From: Longimicrobium sp.
GTDB taxonomy: Bacteria; Gemmatimonadota; Gemmatimonadetes; Longimicrobiales; Longimicrobiaceae
NCBI GenBank assembly: GCA_036377595.1
Contig: DASUYB010000089.1
Span: 186,001 to 250,000 of the forward strand
Direction of reading: 5' to 3'
DNA length: 64,000 nt
The translations under genes and the position numbers were made by a program. Below the pieces are notes generated by a model, which saw only the letters and a list, made by a program, of their open reading frames with translations, was not told the origin of the DNA and ran no database searches. Shown in pieces: positions 23,637-32,910 of the stretch (position 1 is its first letter; each line of letters opens with the position of its first letter).

Positions 23637-26119
23637 CCGACTGGAAGCGCGCATCCGAGCCCCCCGCCGAGGGCGGCGGGTCGCAAACGCCGCTGGTGAA
23701 CGCGGTCGAGCACCCCGACACCGGCTCCGTCCCCCTGCACCCGCGCGACGACGGCTACAACGCCGAGCTCACCGTCATCGGCCGACGCATGCGCAAGACC
23801 GACGGGCTGGCCAAGTCCACCGGCCGCGCGCGCTACACCGACGACATTACCCTCCCCGGGATGCTGCACGGCAAGATCCTCCGCTCGCCGCATCCCCACG
23901 CGAAGATCCTCTCCATCGACACCTCCGCGGCCGAGGCGCTCCCCGGCGTCTTTGCCGTCGTCACCGGCGCGGAGATGCCCACGCCGTACGGCATCATCGT
24001 CTGGACACCCGACGAGCAGGCGCTGGCGACGGAGAAGGTGCGCTACATCGGCGACGCCGTGGCCGCCGTGGCCGCCGTCGACGAGGAGACGGCGAACCGC
24101 GCGCTCGACCTCGTCCGCGTCGAGTACGAGCTCCTCCCCGCCATCCTCGACCCCGAGCAGGCGCTCACCCCCGAGGCCGCCGCCACGCCCATCCACGAGC
24201 CGAAGAAGGAGGGGCACAACGGCAACATCTCCAAGATCGTCAAGCTCGAGTTCGGCGATCTCGATGCCGGCTTCCGCCGGGCCGACGCGGTGATCGAGGG
24301 GGAGTATTTCTTCGAGGGCACCACGCACACGCCCATCGAGCCGCACTGCGCCATCGGGATGTGGGAAGAGGGCGGCGCGGGCGTGGGACGGCTCACCGTC
24401 TGGTCGTCCACCCAGGTGCCGCACTACCTGCACCGCGAGCTGGCCAAGGTGCTGGAGCTGGACCCCGCGCGCGTCCGCGTCATCCAGCCGCCCGTCGGCG
24501 GGGGGTTCGGGGGGAAGAGCGAGCCGTTCGACCTGGAGTTCTGCGTCGCGAAACTGGCGATGAAGACCGGGCGCCCGGTGAAGATCCTCTACACCCGCGA
24601 GGAAGTCTTCTACGCCCACCGCGGCCGCCATCCCTTCAAGATGAAGTACCGCGTCGGGGCGACGGCCGACGGGAAGCTCACCGCCGTCGACGCGAAGACG
24701 TTGCTGGACGGCGGCGCGTACTCGTCGTTCGGGCTGGTGACCACGTACTACTCGGGGCAGCTGCTCACGGCGCCCTACGAGATGCCGGCGTACCGCTTCC
24801 ACTCCACGCGCGTCTTCACCAACAAGCCGGCGTGCGGGCCCAAGCGCGGCCACGGCAGCGTGCAGCCCCGCTTCGCCTTCGAGGTGTCGCTCGACAAGCT
24901 GGCCGAGCGGCTGGGGATCGACCCCATCGAGCTGCGCCGGCGCAACTTCATGGGCGGCTACCGGCGCACCGTCAACGAGCTGCGGGTGACCTCCAACGGC
25001 TTCCTGCAGTGCCTGGACTCCGTCGAGCGCGCCAGCGGGTGGAAGGCGAAGTTCCGGAAGATGGGGTACGGCCGCGGGCTCGGCGTGGCCGGCTCGTGCT
25101 ACATCTCGGGGACGAACTATCCCATCTACCCCAACGCCATGCCGCAGTCCGCCGTGCAGATCCAGGTGGACCGGTCGGGACGGGTGACGGTGTTCAGCGG
25201 CGCGTCGGACATCGGCCAGGGATCCGACTCCGTCCCCGCCTACATCGTCTGCGAGGAGCTGGGCGTCCCGCTCGACTACGTGCGGGTGGTCGCAAGCGAC
25301 ACGGATCTGACGCCGGTGGACCTAGGCGCCTACTCGTCGCGCGTGACCTTCATGATGGGCAACGCCTGCATCGACGCCGCGCGGAAGATCCGCAGGCAGG
25401 TGCAGGAGGCCGTCGCCGAGGAGTGGGGCGTCTCCCCCTCGCGCGTCCTTCTCGCCGGCGGGCGGGCGATGGACGGGCAGGACACGGGGCGGCAGATCCC
25501 CATCCGCGAGGCGTTCAACCTGGCCGAGGCCAGGTTCGGGACGCTGGGAAGCGTGGGATTCTACAACACTCCCAAGGACGTGCACGGCGACTACCGCGGG
25601 GGGACGATCGGCGCGTCGCCCGCGTACTCGTTCACCGCGCACGTGGCCGAGGTGGAGGTGGACCCCGACACCGGGTTCGTGGAGGTGAAGACGATCTGGG
25701 TGGCGCACGACTGCGGCCGCGCGCTCAACCCCGCCATCGTCGAGGGGCAGATGGAGGGCTCGGCGTACATGGGCTTCGCCGAGGCGCTGATGGAGCAGCA
25801 CATCGTGAAGGACGCGGACCACGGCCGCGCGGGGCTGCACGACGCGCCGTCGCTGCTGGACTACCGCATCCCCACCTCGCTGGACACGCCGGAGCTGCGC
25901 TCGCTGATCGTGGAGTCCATCGACCCCGAGGGCCCGTACGGCGCCAAGGAGGCCGGCGAGGGCCCGCTGCACCCCTCCATCCCCGCCATCGCCAACGCCA
26001 TCTACGACGCCGTGGGCGTGCGCCTGGACGCGCTCCCCTTCTCCCCCCCGCGCGTGTGGCGGGCCCTGCAGGAGAAGGCCGCCGCCCAGCGCGAGCCCGA
26101 GCGCTTTGCCGCCGACTGA
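23633..26119 (+). CDS. Molybdenum hydroxylase large subunit (xanthine dehydrogenase/4-hydroxybenzoyl-CoA reductase type)
   Basis: An 828-residue catalytic subunit. After a 45-residue tail comes the hammerhead domain (about 50-165, RRMRKTDGLAKSTGRARYTDD) and then two molybdopterin-binding domains. Landmarks are PVGGGFGGKSE (about 290), ACGPKRGHGS in the active-site loop, DIGQGSDS and the C-terminal KEAGEGPLHPS with the catalytic Glu (about 775). The sequence looks closest to xanthine dehydrogenase/hydroxybenzoyl-CoA reductase alpha subunits, but the substrate cannot be fixed. With the [2Fe-2S] subunit it would form an S-L enzyme; the usual FAD (M) subunit and CoxG/XdhC-like maturation genes are absent nearby. 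Confidence 0.93.
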   Translation: MTDWKRASEPPAEGGGSQTPLVNAVEHPDTGSVPLHPRDDGYNAELTVIGRRMRKTDGLAKSTGRARYTDDITLPGMLHGKILRSPHPHAKILSIDTSAAEALPGVFAVVTGAEMPTPYGIIVWTPDEQALATEKVRYIGDAVAAVAAVDEETANRALDLVRVEYELLPAILDPEQALTPEAAATPIHEPKKEGHNGNISKIVKLEFGDLDAGFRRADAVIEGEYFFEGTTHTPIEPHCAIGMWEEGGAGVGRLTVWSSTQVPHYLHRELAKVLELDPARVRVIQPPVGGGFGGKSEPFDLEFCVAKLAMKTGRPVKILYTREEVFYAHRGRHPFKMKYRVGATADGKLTAVDAKTLLDGGAYSSFGLVTTYYSGQLLTAPYEMPAYRFHSTRVFTNKPACGPKRGHGSVQPRFAFEVSLDKLAERLGIDPIELRRRNFMGGYRRTVNELRVTSNGFLQCLDSVERASGWKAKFRKMGYGRGLGVAGSCYISGTNYPIYPNAMPQSAVQIQVDRSGRVTVFSGASDIGQGSDSVPAYIVCEELGVPLDYVRVVASDTDLTPVDLGAYSSRVTFMMGNACIDAARKIRRQVQEAVAEEWGVSPSRVLLAGGRAMDGQDTGRQIPIREAFNLAEARFGTLGSVGFYNTPKDVHGDYRGGTIGASPAYSFTAHVAEVEVDPDTGFVEVKTIWVAHDCGRALNPAIVEGQMEGSAYMGFAEALMEQHIVKDADHGRAGLHDAPSLLDYRIPTSLDTPELRSLIVESIDPEGPYGAKEAGEGPLHPSIPAIANAIYDAVGVRLDALPFSPPRVWRALQEKAAAQREPERFAAD

Positions 26120-26235
26120 CCGCGCGAAAGAGGCCACAGCAATCTATCGCGCAGTCTGGACGATCATGTTAGCTTCCAGAGTGAACGACGCTCTGGACGG
26201 CAAACGTTTACGCGGCAACTGGGCAAACGGCTCTC

Positions 26236-26880
26236 ATGGCGAAGGCGATCTCGGGCTACGCCGCGTACCGCTTCCTCGTCCGGGTGAAGCGAGGGCGATG
26301 GGTTCCCGAACCCGGCGAGCTGTACATCCTGGACCTCGGCCGTAAGGCCACGGTCCGCGATCTCCGCTGGGTGAAGGGCCAGGCCGAGATCGTGGACGAC
26401 AAGCTCGTGGTGATGGCGCCGTCGGGGTGGAGAAATGCCCGTGCGCGCGGAGCACTTCTCTCCTCCCTGATGGACTACGAGGACTGCCACAAAGGCGATG
26501 GCGTGGCTGTTACGTCAACCGTGGCTTTCCTGATCGACGCGCCCCACCGCCGTTCGATCTGCGCGGACGTCTCGTGGTACACCGGGCCGCGCTCTGGCCC
26601 CGATTTCCCACCGGTCGCGCCCGTGTTTGCCGCCGAGGTCCGCGACTACGCGAACTACGGCAATGAAGCGGAGGAGCACTTCGCCATCAAGCTGGGCGAC
26701 TACTTCGCCGCGGGGACGAAGGTCGTTTGGGACGTTGACGTGCTGCGCGAGGAGCTGATCCGCGTATACCGCGCGGACGATCCGGAGAATCCCACCATCT
26801 ACCGCCGCGACGGTGTCGCGGAGGCGGAGCCCGCCGTGCCCGGATGGCGCTTCCCCGTAAACGAATTGTGGGACGATTGA
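26236..26880 (+). CDS. Uma2-family (DUF820) restriction-endonuclease-fold protein
   Basis: A 214-residue protein. The central region (about 45-200) has the Uma2 pattern: ARGALLSSLMDYE, then CADVSWYTG, then APVFAAEVRDYAN where the family has its EV strand, and the KLGDYFAAGTKVVWDVD segment. These proteins have a PD-(D/E)XK-like fold and unknown biological role, and are often found in many copies per genome. It starts 117 bp after the hydroxylase operon. The N-terminus (about 1-45) is longer than usual. Confidence 0.75.
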   Translation: MAKAISGYAAYRFLVRVKRGRWVPEPGELYILDLGRKATVRDLRWVKGQAEIVDDKLVVMAPSGWRNARARGALLSSLMDYEDCHKGDGVAVTSTVAFLIDAPHRRSICADVSWYTGPRSGPDFPPVAPVFAAEVRDYANYGNEAEEHFAIKLGDYFAAGTKVVWDVDVLREELIRVYRADDPENPTIYRRDGVAEAEPAVPGWRFPVNELWDD

Positions 26881-26943
26881 GATCGTCGCGTTAGATTGGC
26901 CTGCGTAGCATCCGCATACCTGCCGCTCGATTCTTTTCCAACC

Positions 26944-27513
26944 ATGCGCCGCACCCTCCTCCTGGCCGCCATCGCGGCCGCGTTCGCCGCGCCGTCCGCC
27001 GCGGCGCAGCACTGCTGGCCGACCGGCATCGCGCTGCTGGTGCGCGACGCGCAGGGCGCCATCATCGACCCGCGTCCGCTGGTGGACGGCATGCAGTACT
27101 CTCCGCAGCGAGGAGAGACCGAGGGCTTCTCCGACTTCAGGGTGCGCGCGGCGCTGATCGATCCCGAGGAGACCAACAACTTCGACCGCGCGGGGGGCAC
27201 GCCGGTGATCATCTGGTACGGCCAGGGCGACTGCCGGGTGGACATGCGCGAGGTGGTGCTCCGCCGCGGGCCGACGGTGATGCGACTGTGGATGGACCTG
27301 CACGTGGACTCCGACGCGCGCCCCGGCCCGTCGGACTTCCTGCTGGAGACGCCACCCTTCGCATCCGGCACCTGGCGGCTGGACGTCTGCTCGCTTCCCG
27401 AGGGCGTGCTCCACCACTACACGCCCATCCCGACCCGCTGGGTGCGCGTCTCCGCCTTGGGCGATCCGGGGACACCCTGGCAGCCGCCGCAGGGCTGCGG
27501 CGCGGGGCGCTGA
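26944..27513 (+). CDS. Secreted hypothetical protein
   Basis: A 189-residue protein whose signal peptide (RRTLLLAAIAAAFAAPSAAAQ) fixes the ATG at 26944. The mature part is beta-rich, with a few cysteines (HCWPTG, GDCRVDM, LDVCSLPEG, QGCGAGR) that may pair in the periplasm. No family recognised. The next gene starts four bases after its stop codon, so the two may be co-transcribed. Confidence 0.7.
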   Translation: MRRTLLLAAIAAAFAAPSAAAQHCWPTGIALLVRDAQGAIIDPRPLVDGMQYSPQRGETEGFSDFRVRAALIDPEETNNFDRAGGTPVIIWYGQGDCRVDMREVVLRRGPTVMRLWMDLHVDSDARPGPSDFLLETPPFASGTWRLDVCSLPEGVLHHYTPIPTRWVRVSALGDPGTPWQPPQGCGAGR

Positions 27514-27516
27514 ACG

Positions 27517-28143
27517 ATGCGCCGCCTCCCGCTCTTTCCGCTGCCGACGGTGCTCCTCCCCGGGGCGCCGATGCCGCTGCACATCTTCGAGCCGCGCTAC
27601 CGGCAGATGGTGGCGCACTGCGTGGAAGGCGACGAGCGCTTCGGCCTCGTCTACCACGACCCGGACCGCGAGGGGCCGTTCCACCCCGACGAGGAGCGCG
27701 TGGGCACCGTTGCGCGCATCATGAAGTACGATCCACTCCCCGACGGGCGGTCGATGATCCTCTGCAAGGGCGAGGAGCGGTTCGTCATCCGCGAGGGTGT
27801 GGAGGGCGGCGCGCCGTACTACGAGGCGGTGGTGATGCCGTACGACGACGAGGCCGCGCCCGATCCCCGGCTTCCCGCGCGGCGCCGCCAGTCCATCGCG
27901 CTCTTCCACCGCGTGCTGCGCGAGGCGATCGAGGCGCCGCCGCCGTATCCCCACGTCGACCCGGAGCGTGAGGTGGCGTTCCGCCTGGCGCAGACGGTGC
28001 GCATCGACCCGGCGTGGCTGCAGCGGCTGCTGGAGACGCGCGACGAGCGCGACCGCCTCGACCAGATCGACGACCTCCTCCGCTCCGTCCTGGAAGCCCA
28101 CGCCCGCGGCGAATGGAGCCCGCAGGCGGAGGGCGACGAGTGA
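27517..28143 (+). CDS. Lon N-terminal-domain (PUA-like) protein
   Basis: A 208-residue stand-alone Lon substrate-binding domain without the AAA+ ATPase or protease part. It shows RLPLFPLPTVLLPGAPMPLHIFEPRYRQMV, the family hallmark, in segments at residues 3-33, then GTVARIMKYDPLPDGRSMI and the helical bundle ending LLRSVLEAH. Such proteins are widespread and may present substrates or assist proteolysis. The role is not established. Confidence 0.88.
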   Translation: MRRLPLFPLPTVLLPGAPMPLHIFEPRYRQMVAHCVEGDERFGLVYHDPDREGPFHPDEERVGTVARIMKYDPLPDGRSMILCKGEERFVIREGVEGGAPYYEAVVMPYDDEAAPDPRLPARRRQSIALFHRVLREAIEAPPPYPHVDPEREVAFRLAQTVRIDPAWLQRLLETRDERDRLDQIDDLLRSVLEAHARGEWSPQAEGDE

Positions 28144-28235
28144 TCCGTCCCGCCCGCGACCCTTCCGCGGTTCCAACCGTCCGTCCACTCTGCTAGATTG
28201 AGAGCCGACGCTCTCAACCCACACCGCCGGACCCG

Positions 28236-29150
28236 ATGTCTTCGTCGCGACGCTCGTTCCTGCGCAACCTGGCGCTTTCCGCGGCCGCGCTCGCCATGCC
28301 GAAATCGCTCGACGCCTCGTCCGTGCTGGCCGCCATCGCCCCCGCGGACCGCGAGCGGCTGGCGGCGTGGCTGCGCACGCTGCAGCGCGACGGGCTGGCC
28401 TCGCCGCGGGCGCCGCTGGGACGCGCGGTGGCACGCGTCGGCGAGCTGGCGCTGGGCACGCCGTACAAGGCCTTCACGCTGAACGAATACCTCGCCGGCG
28501 GCGGCCCCGTCCCCGCGCACGAGCCGGTGACCGCGTACCTGACCGTGTTCGACTGCGTGACGCTGGTGGAGTCGACGCTCGCCGTCGCGCGGGCGTCGGC
28601 CACGCCGGGCGCGGGGTGGGACGACTTCGTGCGCGAGATCGAGCGGATGCGCTACCGCGGCGGCGCGCGGAGCGGATACGCGAGCCGGCTGCACTACTGG
28701 AGCGAGTGGATCTCCGACAACGCCGCGCGCGGGCTGGTGCGCGACCTTGGACCGGAGCTGGGTGCCGTGGAGGACCGGCGGCCGCTGCGGTTCATGACCA
28801 CGCACCGCGCGTCGTACCCCGCGCTGCGCGACGACGCCGTGTTCGCCGACATCGCGGCGATGGAGCGGCGGCTGGACGCGCAGCCGCGGCACCTCGTGGC
28901 GAAGGAGCACATCCCCGCGGTGATGGACCGCATCCAGACGGGCGACGTGCTGGGCTTCGCCTGCTCCATCGAAGGGCTGGACTGCACGCACACGGGTCTC
29001 GCGTACCGCGACCGCGCGGGCGTCCTCCGCGTCCTGCACGCCCCGCTCTCCGGCGGCGAGGTGCAGATCAGCCGCGGCACGCTGCCGGAGTACGTCGCCG
29101 GGCTGCGCAGCGGCACCGGCATCCTCGTCGCCCGGCCGCTGCGGGGCTGA
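28236..29150 (+). CDS. DUF1460 N-acetylmuramoyl-L-alanine amidase-like protein, Tat-exported
   Basis: A 304-residue protein. The N-terminus SSRRSFLRNLALSAAALAMP is a twin-arginine-type signal. The DUF1460 fold is NlpC/P60-related. The nucleophile candidate is Cys107 in TVFDCVTLVE, and a partner His lies in LDCTHTGLAYR or VLHAPLSGGEV. Members cleave peptidoglycan stem peptides or related amides. The final part (PEYVAGLRSGTGILVARPL) matches the family end. Confidence 0.85.
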   Translation: MSSSRRSFLRNLALSAAALAMPKSLDASSVLAAIAPADRERLAAWLRTLQRDGLASPRAPLGRAVARVGELALGTPYKAFTLNEYLAGGGPVPAHEPVTAYLTVFDCVTLVESTLAVARASATPGAGWDDFVREIERMRYRGGARSGYASRLHYWSEWISDNAARGLVRDLGPELGAVEDRRPLRFMTTHRASYPALRDDAVFADIAAMERRLDAQPRHLVAKEHIPAVMDRIQTGDVLGFACSIEGLDCTHTGLAYRDRAGVLRVLHAPLSGGEVQISRGTLPEYVAGLRSGTGILVARPLRG

Positions 29151-29238
29151 ACCTCGCACGGAGGATGAAGATCGAGAGGGCGCATCCCCCGCGAATGCGC
29201 CCTCAAGTCGTACGGAATCTCCGATCAGCTGCCGTGGT

Positions 29239-29313
29239 GGAAGTGCGGAAGTGCGTGAGTGCGGAAGTGCGGCCCGACGCACTCACGCACTCACGCACTC
29301 ACGCACTCACGCA
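29239..29313. repeat. Short tandem array and hairpin
   Basis: Five near-perfect ACTCACGC units follow GTGCGGAAGTGCGTGAGTGC, so the two halves pair. It lies between convergent genes and may end transcription of both. A related purine-rich stretch lies at 49868-49900. Confidence 0.55.
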
Positions 29314-29319
29314 CGTGTC

Positions 29320-30039
29320 TTATGCGTCGCGCCGGGCGCGGACGGCGAGGTACCAGGGAGTCTTCATGAACTTCTCGTACTCCTCCGGGTTGGCGTGGCG
29401 AAACGCCTCCACGGGCTGCGGCTCGATCAGCCGCTCGACCACGAACCCGGCGCCGGCGAGCGCCTCGGTGATGGCCGTGAGCGGCCGGCGGTAGAAGGCC
29501 ACCTTCCCGACCACGTCCCACGCGCTCTCCAGGCGCTCGGTGGCGAAGTAGTCCGGCGTCTGGTAAAGCATCCAGGTCATGAACGGGTGGTGGGTGGAAA
29601 AGACCAGGTGCCCGCCCGGCCGCAGGACGCGCGCGAGCTCGCGGAGCAGCACGTCCCAGTCCTGGACGTAGTGCAGGGCGAGCGGGCTGAGGACGAGCTC
29701 GAAGGCGGCGTCGGCGGCGAAGTCCAGCGGCTGCGCGAGATCTGCCTGAAGCACGTGCGCGCGGTCGCCCACGCGGGCGCGGGTCAGCTCCACGAAGCGC
29801 GGCGCCGCGTCGAAGGCGGTGACCTCCGCGCCCTGCGCCACCAGCTGCTCGGTGTACCACCCCGGGCCGCAGCCGGCGTCCAGCACGCGCGTTCCCGCCA
29901 GCGGGGGGAGGAGGGAAAGCACCGCCGGCCGCTCGTAGAAGGCGTTGAGCGGCCGGGTGTCGACCTCGGCGGCGTAGCGGTCGGCGATCTCCTGGTAGAC
30001 GGGCCGCTCGGTCGTTGCGGCTCCCTGTTCGTCAAGCAT
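29320..30039 (-). CDS. SAM-dependent class I methyltransferase
   Basis: A 239-residue Methyltransf_11/25-type enzyme. Motif I is VLDAGCGPGWYTEQL (about 51-65), the acidic residue after beta 2 is in VTAFDAA, and motif IV/post IV is FELVLSPLALHYVQDW. LRPGGHLVFSTHHP completes the core. The substrate is unknown. A GAAGGGGGA site precedes the ATG. Confidence 0.88.
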   Translation of the reverse strand: MLDEQGAATTERPVYQEIADRYAAEVDTRPLNAFYERPAVLSLLPPLAGTRVLDAGCGPGWYTEQLVAQGAEVTAFDAAPRFVELTRARVGDRAHVLQADLAQPLDFAADAAFELVLSPLALHYVQDWDVLLRELARVLRPGGHLVFSTHHPFMTWMLYQTPDYFATERLESAWDVVGKVAFYRRPLTAITEALAGAGFVVERLIEPQPVEAFRHANPEEYEKFMKTPWYLAVRARRDA

Positions 30040-30210
30040 CGGTCCCCCTTCCGGCGCCGGGGCGCCACGTCTGCATCTCCGTCGGTGCGGTCTCCGATCG
30101 ATCCTGACTCACGCGTTCTCCCCGATCATTTGTTAAGGCGCCTCCTACGCGGTCCACTATCGGCTCGCCAGGAGGTGTGCCGCCGGTACTGGCGGCAAAC
30201 TCGAAGCAGC

Positions 30211-30930
30211 TCACGCCGGCGCGGGCGTCCGGACCGACGTTGCCGCGTGGACGAAGGCGCGCGCCAGCGGCGGCGTGTGCGCCTGCAGCGCGGCGCGCTC
30301 GGGCTGGAAGAGCGTGGCGATGAAGAACGGGTGCCCGGGCAGCTCCAGCGCGCGCGGCGACCCGTCGGGATCGAACGCGGTGAAACGCATCCCGCCGCGC
30401 TCCAGCGCCTCGCGGTACTCCGGGTTCAGCCCGAAGCCGCACATGTACTCTTCCTCGATCTCCTCCACACCGTAGATCTCGCGGATCCTCGATCCCTCCT
30501 CCAGCCGCACGCGCCCCGCCTCGCCGCGCAGCGCGCATGCCAGCGGCGTGACAACCAGCGTCCCGCCATCGGGATGTGTCTCCGCGTGGTCCGCATCCCC
30601 CAACCCGCAGACGTCGCGCGCGAACTCGATGGCCGCGTGCTGGAAGCCGGCGCAGGTGCCCAGGAACGGCATCCCGCGCACGCGGGCGCGGCGGATGGCG
30701 GCCAGCGCGCCCTCCATGCTGCGGTACGGCGACGCGGGAACCACCCAGATCGCGTCCACGTGGCCCAGCGCGCCCTCCTCGTCCGCGGCGGCCTCCTCGG
30801 TCGCCACCCACACCGCGTCGACGGTGCGGCCGAGCGAGAGCGCGGCCAGCCCCAGCGCCTTGGGGATGGCGCGGTGCGCCACGACGTCCGGGTCGTGGTC
30901 GCCGACCAGCGCGATGAACGTGGGCTCCAT
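30211..30930 (-). CDS. CTP-synthase C-terminal-like class I glutamine amidotransferase, catalytic His missing
   Basis: A 239-residue stand-alone GATase domain that resembles the C-terminal part of CTP synthase. The nucleophile elbow GTCAGFQH holds Cys93. The family Q-F-H-P-E motif reads LFQPE (about 207-211), so the triad His is replaced by Gln while Glu211 remains. Ammonia transfer is therefore doubtful. It fits the annotated group of CTP-synthase C-terminal-region-related proteins, whose role is unknown. The minus-strand neighbours are spaced too far to prove an operon. Confidence 0.8.
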   Translation of the reverse strand: MEPTFIALVGDHDPDVVAHRAIPKALGLAALSLGRTVDAVWVATEEAAADEEGALGHVDAIWVVPASPYRSMEGALAAIRRARVRGMPFLGTCAGFQHAAIEFARDVCGLGDADHAETHPDGGTLVVTPLACALRGEAGRVRLEEGSRIREIYGVEEIEEEYMCGFGLNPEYREALERGGMRFTAFDPDGSPRALELPGHPFFIATLFQPERAALQAHTPPLARAFVHAATSVRTPAPA

Positions 30931-31017
30931 GGCCGGCCTCGGAGCTTGCGTGGCGGAGCTGTGGTGGGGTTCGGATCGAAAGATGATGCCCCGGCCGCCG
31001 CGGCGGAAGCCCCGGGG

Positions 31018-31530
31018 TCAGGCGCGGCCGATCTCCCTGGCCGCGGGCTCGGTGATGGCCGCGAGGCTGGAGAGGAGCATCCCCGCCATCATCCCGACGA
31101 AGGGGGAGGTGTAGAGGCCCGGGAAGTAGCTGCCCGCGCGGATGGCCAGCAGCGGGTGCGCGATCCCGTTCACCACGCCCGCGATGCCGAGGAACCAGAG
31201 CGGGAAGAGCGCGGCGCGGCGGCGGGCGAAGAGCGCGGGGACGCTCATCGTCCAGATGGCGAGCCAGAACACGTTGAAGAGGACGAAGAAGAGATCCGGC
31301 CACGGCGCGAGCCCCAGCAGCTCCGGGAAGCGCCGCGCGAAGCCCGTCTCCAGCTCCTCGCCGAAGTGCCCCGCCTGCAGCGCGATGGTAATGAAGGCGA
31401 GGCGCACGGCGTGGCGCAGCCGCGCCTCGTCCGCATCCGCGTAGCCGCGCGCGAGCGTCAGCACCAGCGCGATCACCGCGCCGATGGCCAGGCCGGAGGT
31501 GCCGATCACGATGCTGCGGAGTGATTCCAT
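31018..31530 (-). CDS. HXXEE-domain membrane protein
   Basis: A 170-residue protein with about five hydrophobic helices. The family-naming motif is present as HFGEE (about residues 54-58), and the second conserved site is VNGIAHPLLAIRAGSYFPGLYT. Both place acidic and His residues in or near the membrane. The function of this family is unknown. It ends 88 bp before the GATase gene start on the same strand. Confidence 0.8.
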   Translation of the reverse strand: MESLRSIVIGTSGLAIGAVIALVLTLARGYADADEARLRHAVRLAFITIALQAGHFGEELETGFARRFPELLGLAPWPDLFFVLFNVFWLAIWTMSVPALFARRRAALFPLWFLGIAGVVNGIAHPLLAIRAGSYFPGLYTSPFVGMMAGMLLSSLAAITEPAAREIGRA

Positions 31531-31554
31531 CTCCCTGCCACCGCCGAGGAAGGG

Positions 31555-32745
31555 CTACGAGCGCGACTCGGTCGAATCTACCGTCGCCCCCTCTCCCGCG
31601 CAGTACGACGCGGCCGTGCGCGCGAGGATGTCGGCGAGCCGGACATGGCTGTCGATGTCGGCCCACTCCTCCGTCTCGTGCGCGCCGGCGCCGCCGCCGC
31701 CGATCACCACCGTCTGCACGCCGGCCTTGCCGAGGAACGCGGCGTCCATCCAGAACGGGAAGCCGCGCGTCACCGGCTCGCTGCCCAGCACCTCGCCGGC
31801 GCAGCGGAGCACCGTCCGCACGATCGGCGCGTCCGCGGGCACCTCGAACGAGTCGCGGGTGAGCGTGGGACGGACCTCGGCGCGGAAGGTCGGGTCCTCC
31901 GCCGCCAGCGCGTCGGCGATGGCCTGCAGCTGGCCGACGACGAGTTGCTCCGTCTCGCCGGGCGTCATGCGGCGCTCGACGGTGAGGCGGCAGTGCGCGG
32001 CGTAGGTGCTGGCGCCGGTGCCGCCGTTCAGCACCGCCGCGTGCAGAGACGGAGGGCCGACCAGGGGATGAGGCTCGGAGGCGCGCAGCTCCTTCTCCAG
32101 CCGGTCGAGTTGGGCGAGAAAGCGACCCATGCGCATGTTGGCGTCGATGCCCAGGTCGAACTGGCTGCCGTGCGCGGCGCGGCCGAACGTCTCCACCTCG
32201 AGCCAGCAGAAGCCCTTGTGCGCCAGTCCGACGGCGAGCTCGGTGGGCTCGGTGACGATGGCGGCGTCGGCGGTCACGTGGCGCAGCACCTCCTGCATCC
32301 CGATGCTGGCCACCTCCTCGTCGGCCACGGCGGCGACCAGCACGTCGCCGGCGAGCCGCGCGCCGGCGTCGCGCAGCGCCTTGACCGCGGCGAGGGATGC
32401 GGCCAGGCCGCCCTTCATGTCGTACGTGCCGCGGCCGTACATCCGTCCGTCGCGCACCTCGGCGGAGAACGGATCGGGCATCTCCTCGACGCCGACGGTG
32501 TCGAGGTGCGCGTACAGCATCAGCGAGCGCCCGCCGCCGGTGCCGGGGAGCACGCCGACCACGCTGGCGCGCCCGGGCTCGGCCTCGAACCGCCGCGCCG
32601 TCATCCCCAGCCGCTCCATCTCCTTCCCCACCCACGTGGCGATCTCGGCCTCGTTGGTCGAGCCGTCGCTGAACGCGGGGTTGATGGAGTTGGTGCGGAC
32701 CAGCCTGCGCAGCGTGTCGACGAAGTACTCGCGGTCGGCCTGCAT
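31555..32745 (-). CDS. M20-family metallopeptidase (ArgE/DapE-like deacylase)
   Basis: A 396-residue zinc peptidase or N-acyl amino acid deacylase. Metal and catalytic motifs: YAHLDTVG (His and Asp), GTYDMKGGLA (bridging Asp), ADEEVAS (Glu pair), TEPTELA, and a late HETEEWADID (His). The dimerisation lid lies between about 175 and 290. A GGAGGAGCG site precedes the ATG. Substrate not determined. Possible roles are acetylornithine or succinyl-diaminopimelate cleavage or peptide salvage. The HXXEE gene starts 24 bp after its stop. Confidence 0.9.
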   Translation of the reverse strand: MQADREYFVDTLRRLVRTNSINPAFSDGSTNEAEIATWVGKEMERLGMTARRFEAEPGRASVVGVLPGTGGGRSLMLYAHLDTVGVEEMPDPFSAEVRDGRMYGRGTYDMKGGLAASLAAVKALRDAGARLAGDVLVAAVADEEVASIGMQEVLRHVTADAAIVTEPTELAVGLAHKGFCWLEVETFGRAAHGSQFDLGIDANMRMGRFLAQLDRLEKELRASEPHPLVGPPSLHAAVLNGGTGASTYAAHCRLTVERRMTPGETEQLVVGQLQAIADALAAEDPTFRAEVRPTLTRDSFEVPADAPIVRTVLRCAGEVLGSEPVTRGFPFWMDAAFLGKAGVQTVVIGGGGAGAHETEEWADIDSHVRLADILARTAASYCAGEGATVDSTESRS

Positions 32746-32770
32746 CGCTCCTCCGGGGGGTGGAGATTCG

Positions 32771-32910
32771 CACGGGCGGGTAAACCCGCGGGCTGGAACA
32801 TTGGGAAGCCTGCTGCGCAGGCTGCGGCCGCCGCAAGGGCGCGAGATCCCGATCGCCGCTGCAGTTCAAGCCCGCGCAGTTTGCGAGCTTCCCGATGTCA
32901 GTCCGCCCGG
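32771..32910. repeat. R8 palindromic repeat, copy 1
   Basis: Starts CACGGGCGGGTAAACCCGCG, GGCTGGAACATTGGGAAGCC, and ends with a decayed inverse (GAGCTTCCCGATGTCAG, GTCCGCCCG) that includes the last codons of the threonine synthase gene. The partner copy is at 34134-34307. Confidence 0.7.

Noticed and set aside
26896-26943. Upstream start for the 189-residue secreted protein
   Set aside because: It would place residues before a clean signal peptide; the ATG at 26944 fits export better.
29239-29313. Possible CRISPR array of ACTCACGC units
   Set aside because: Units are 8 bp with no spacers of unique sequence and no cas genes; it is a simple tandem tract that forms a hairpin.
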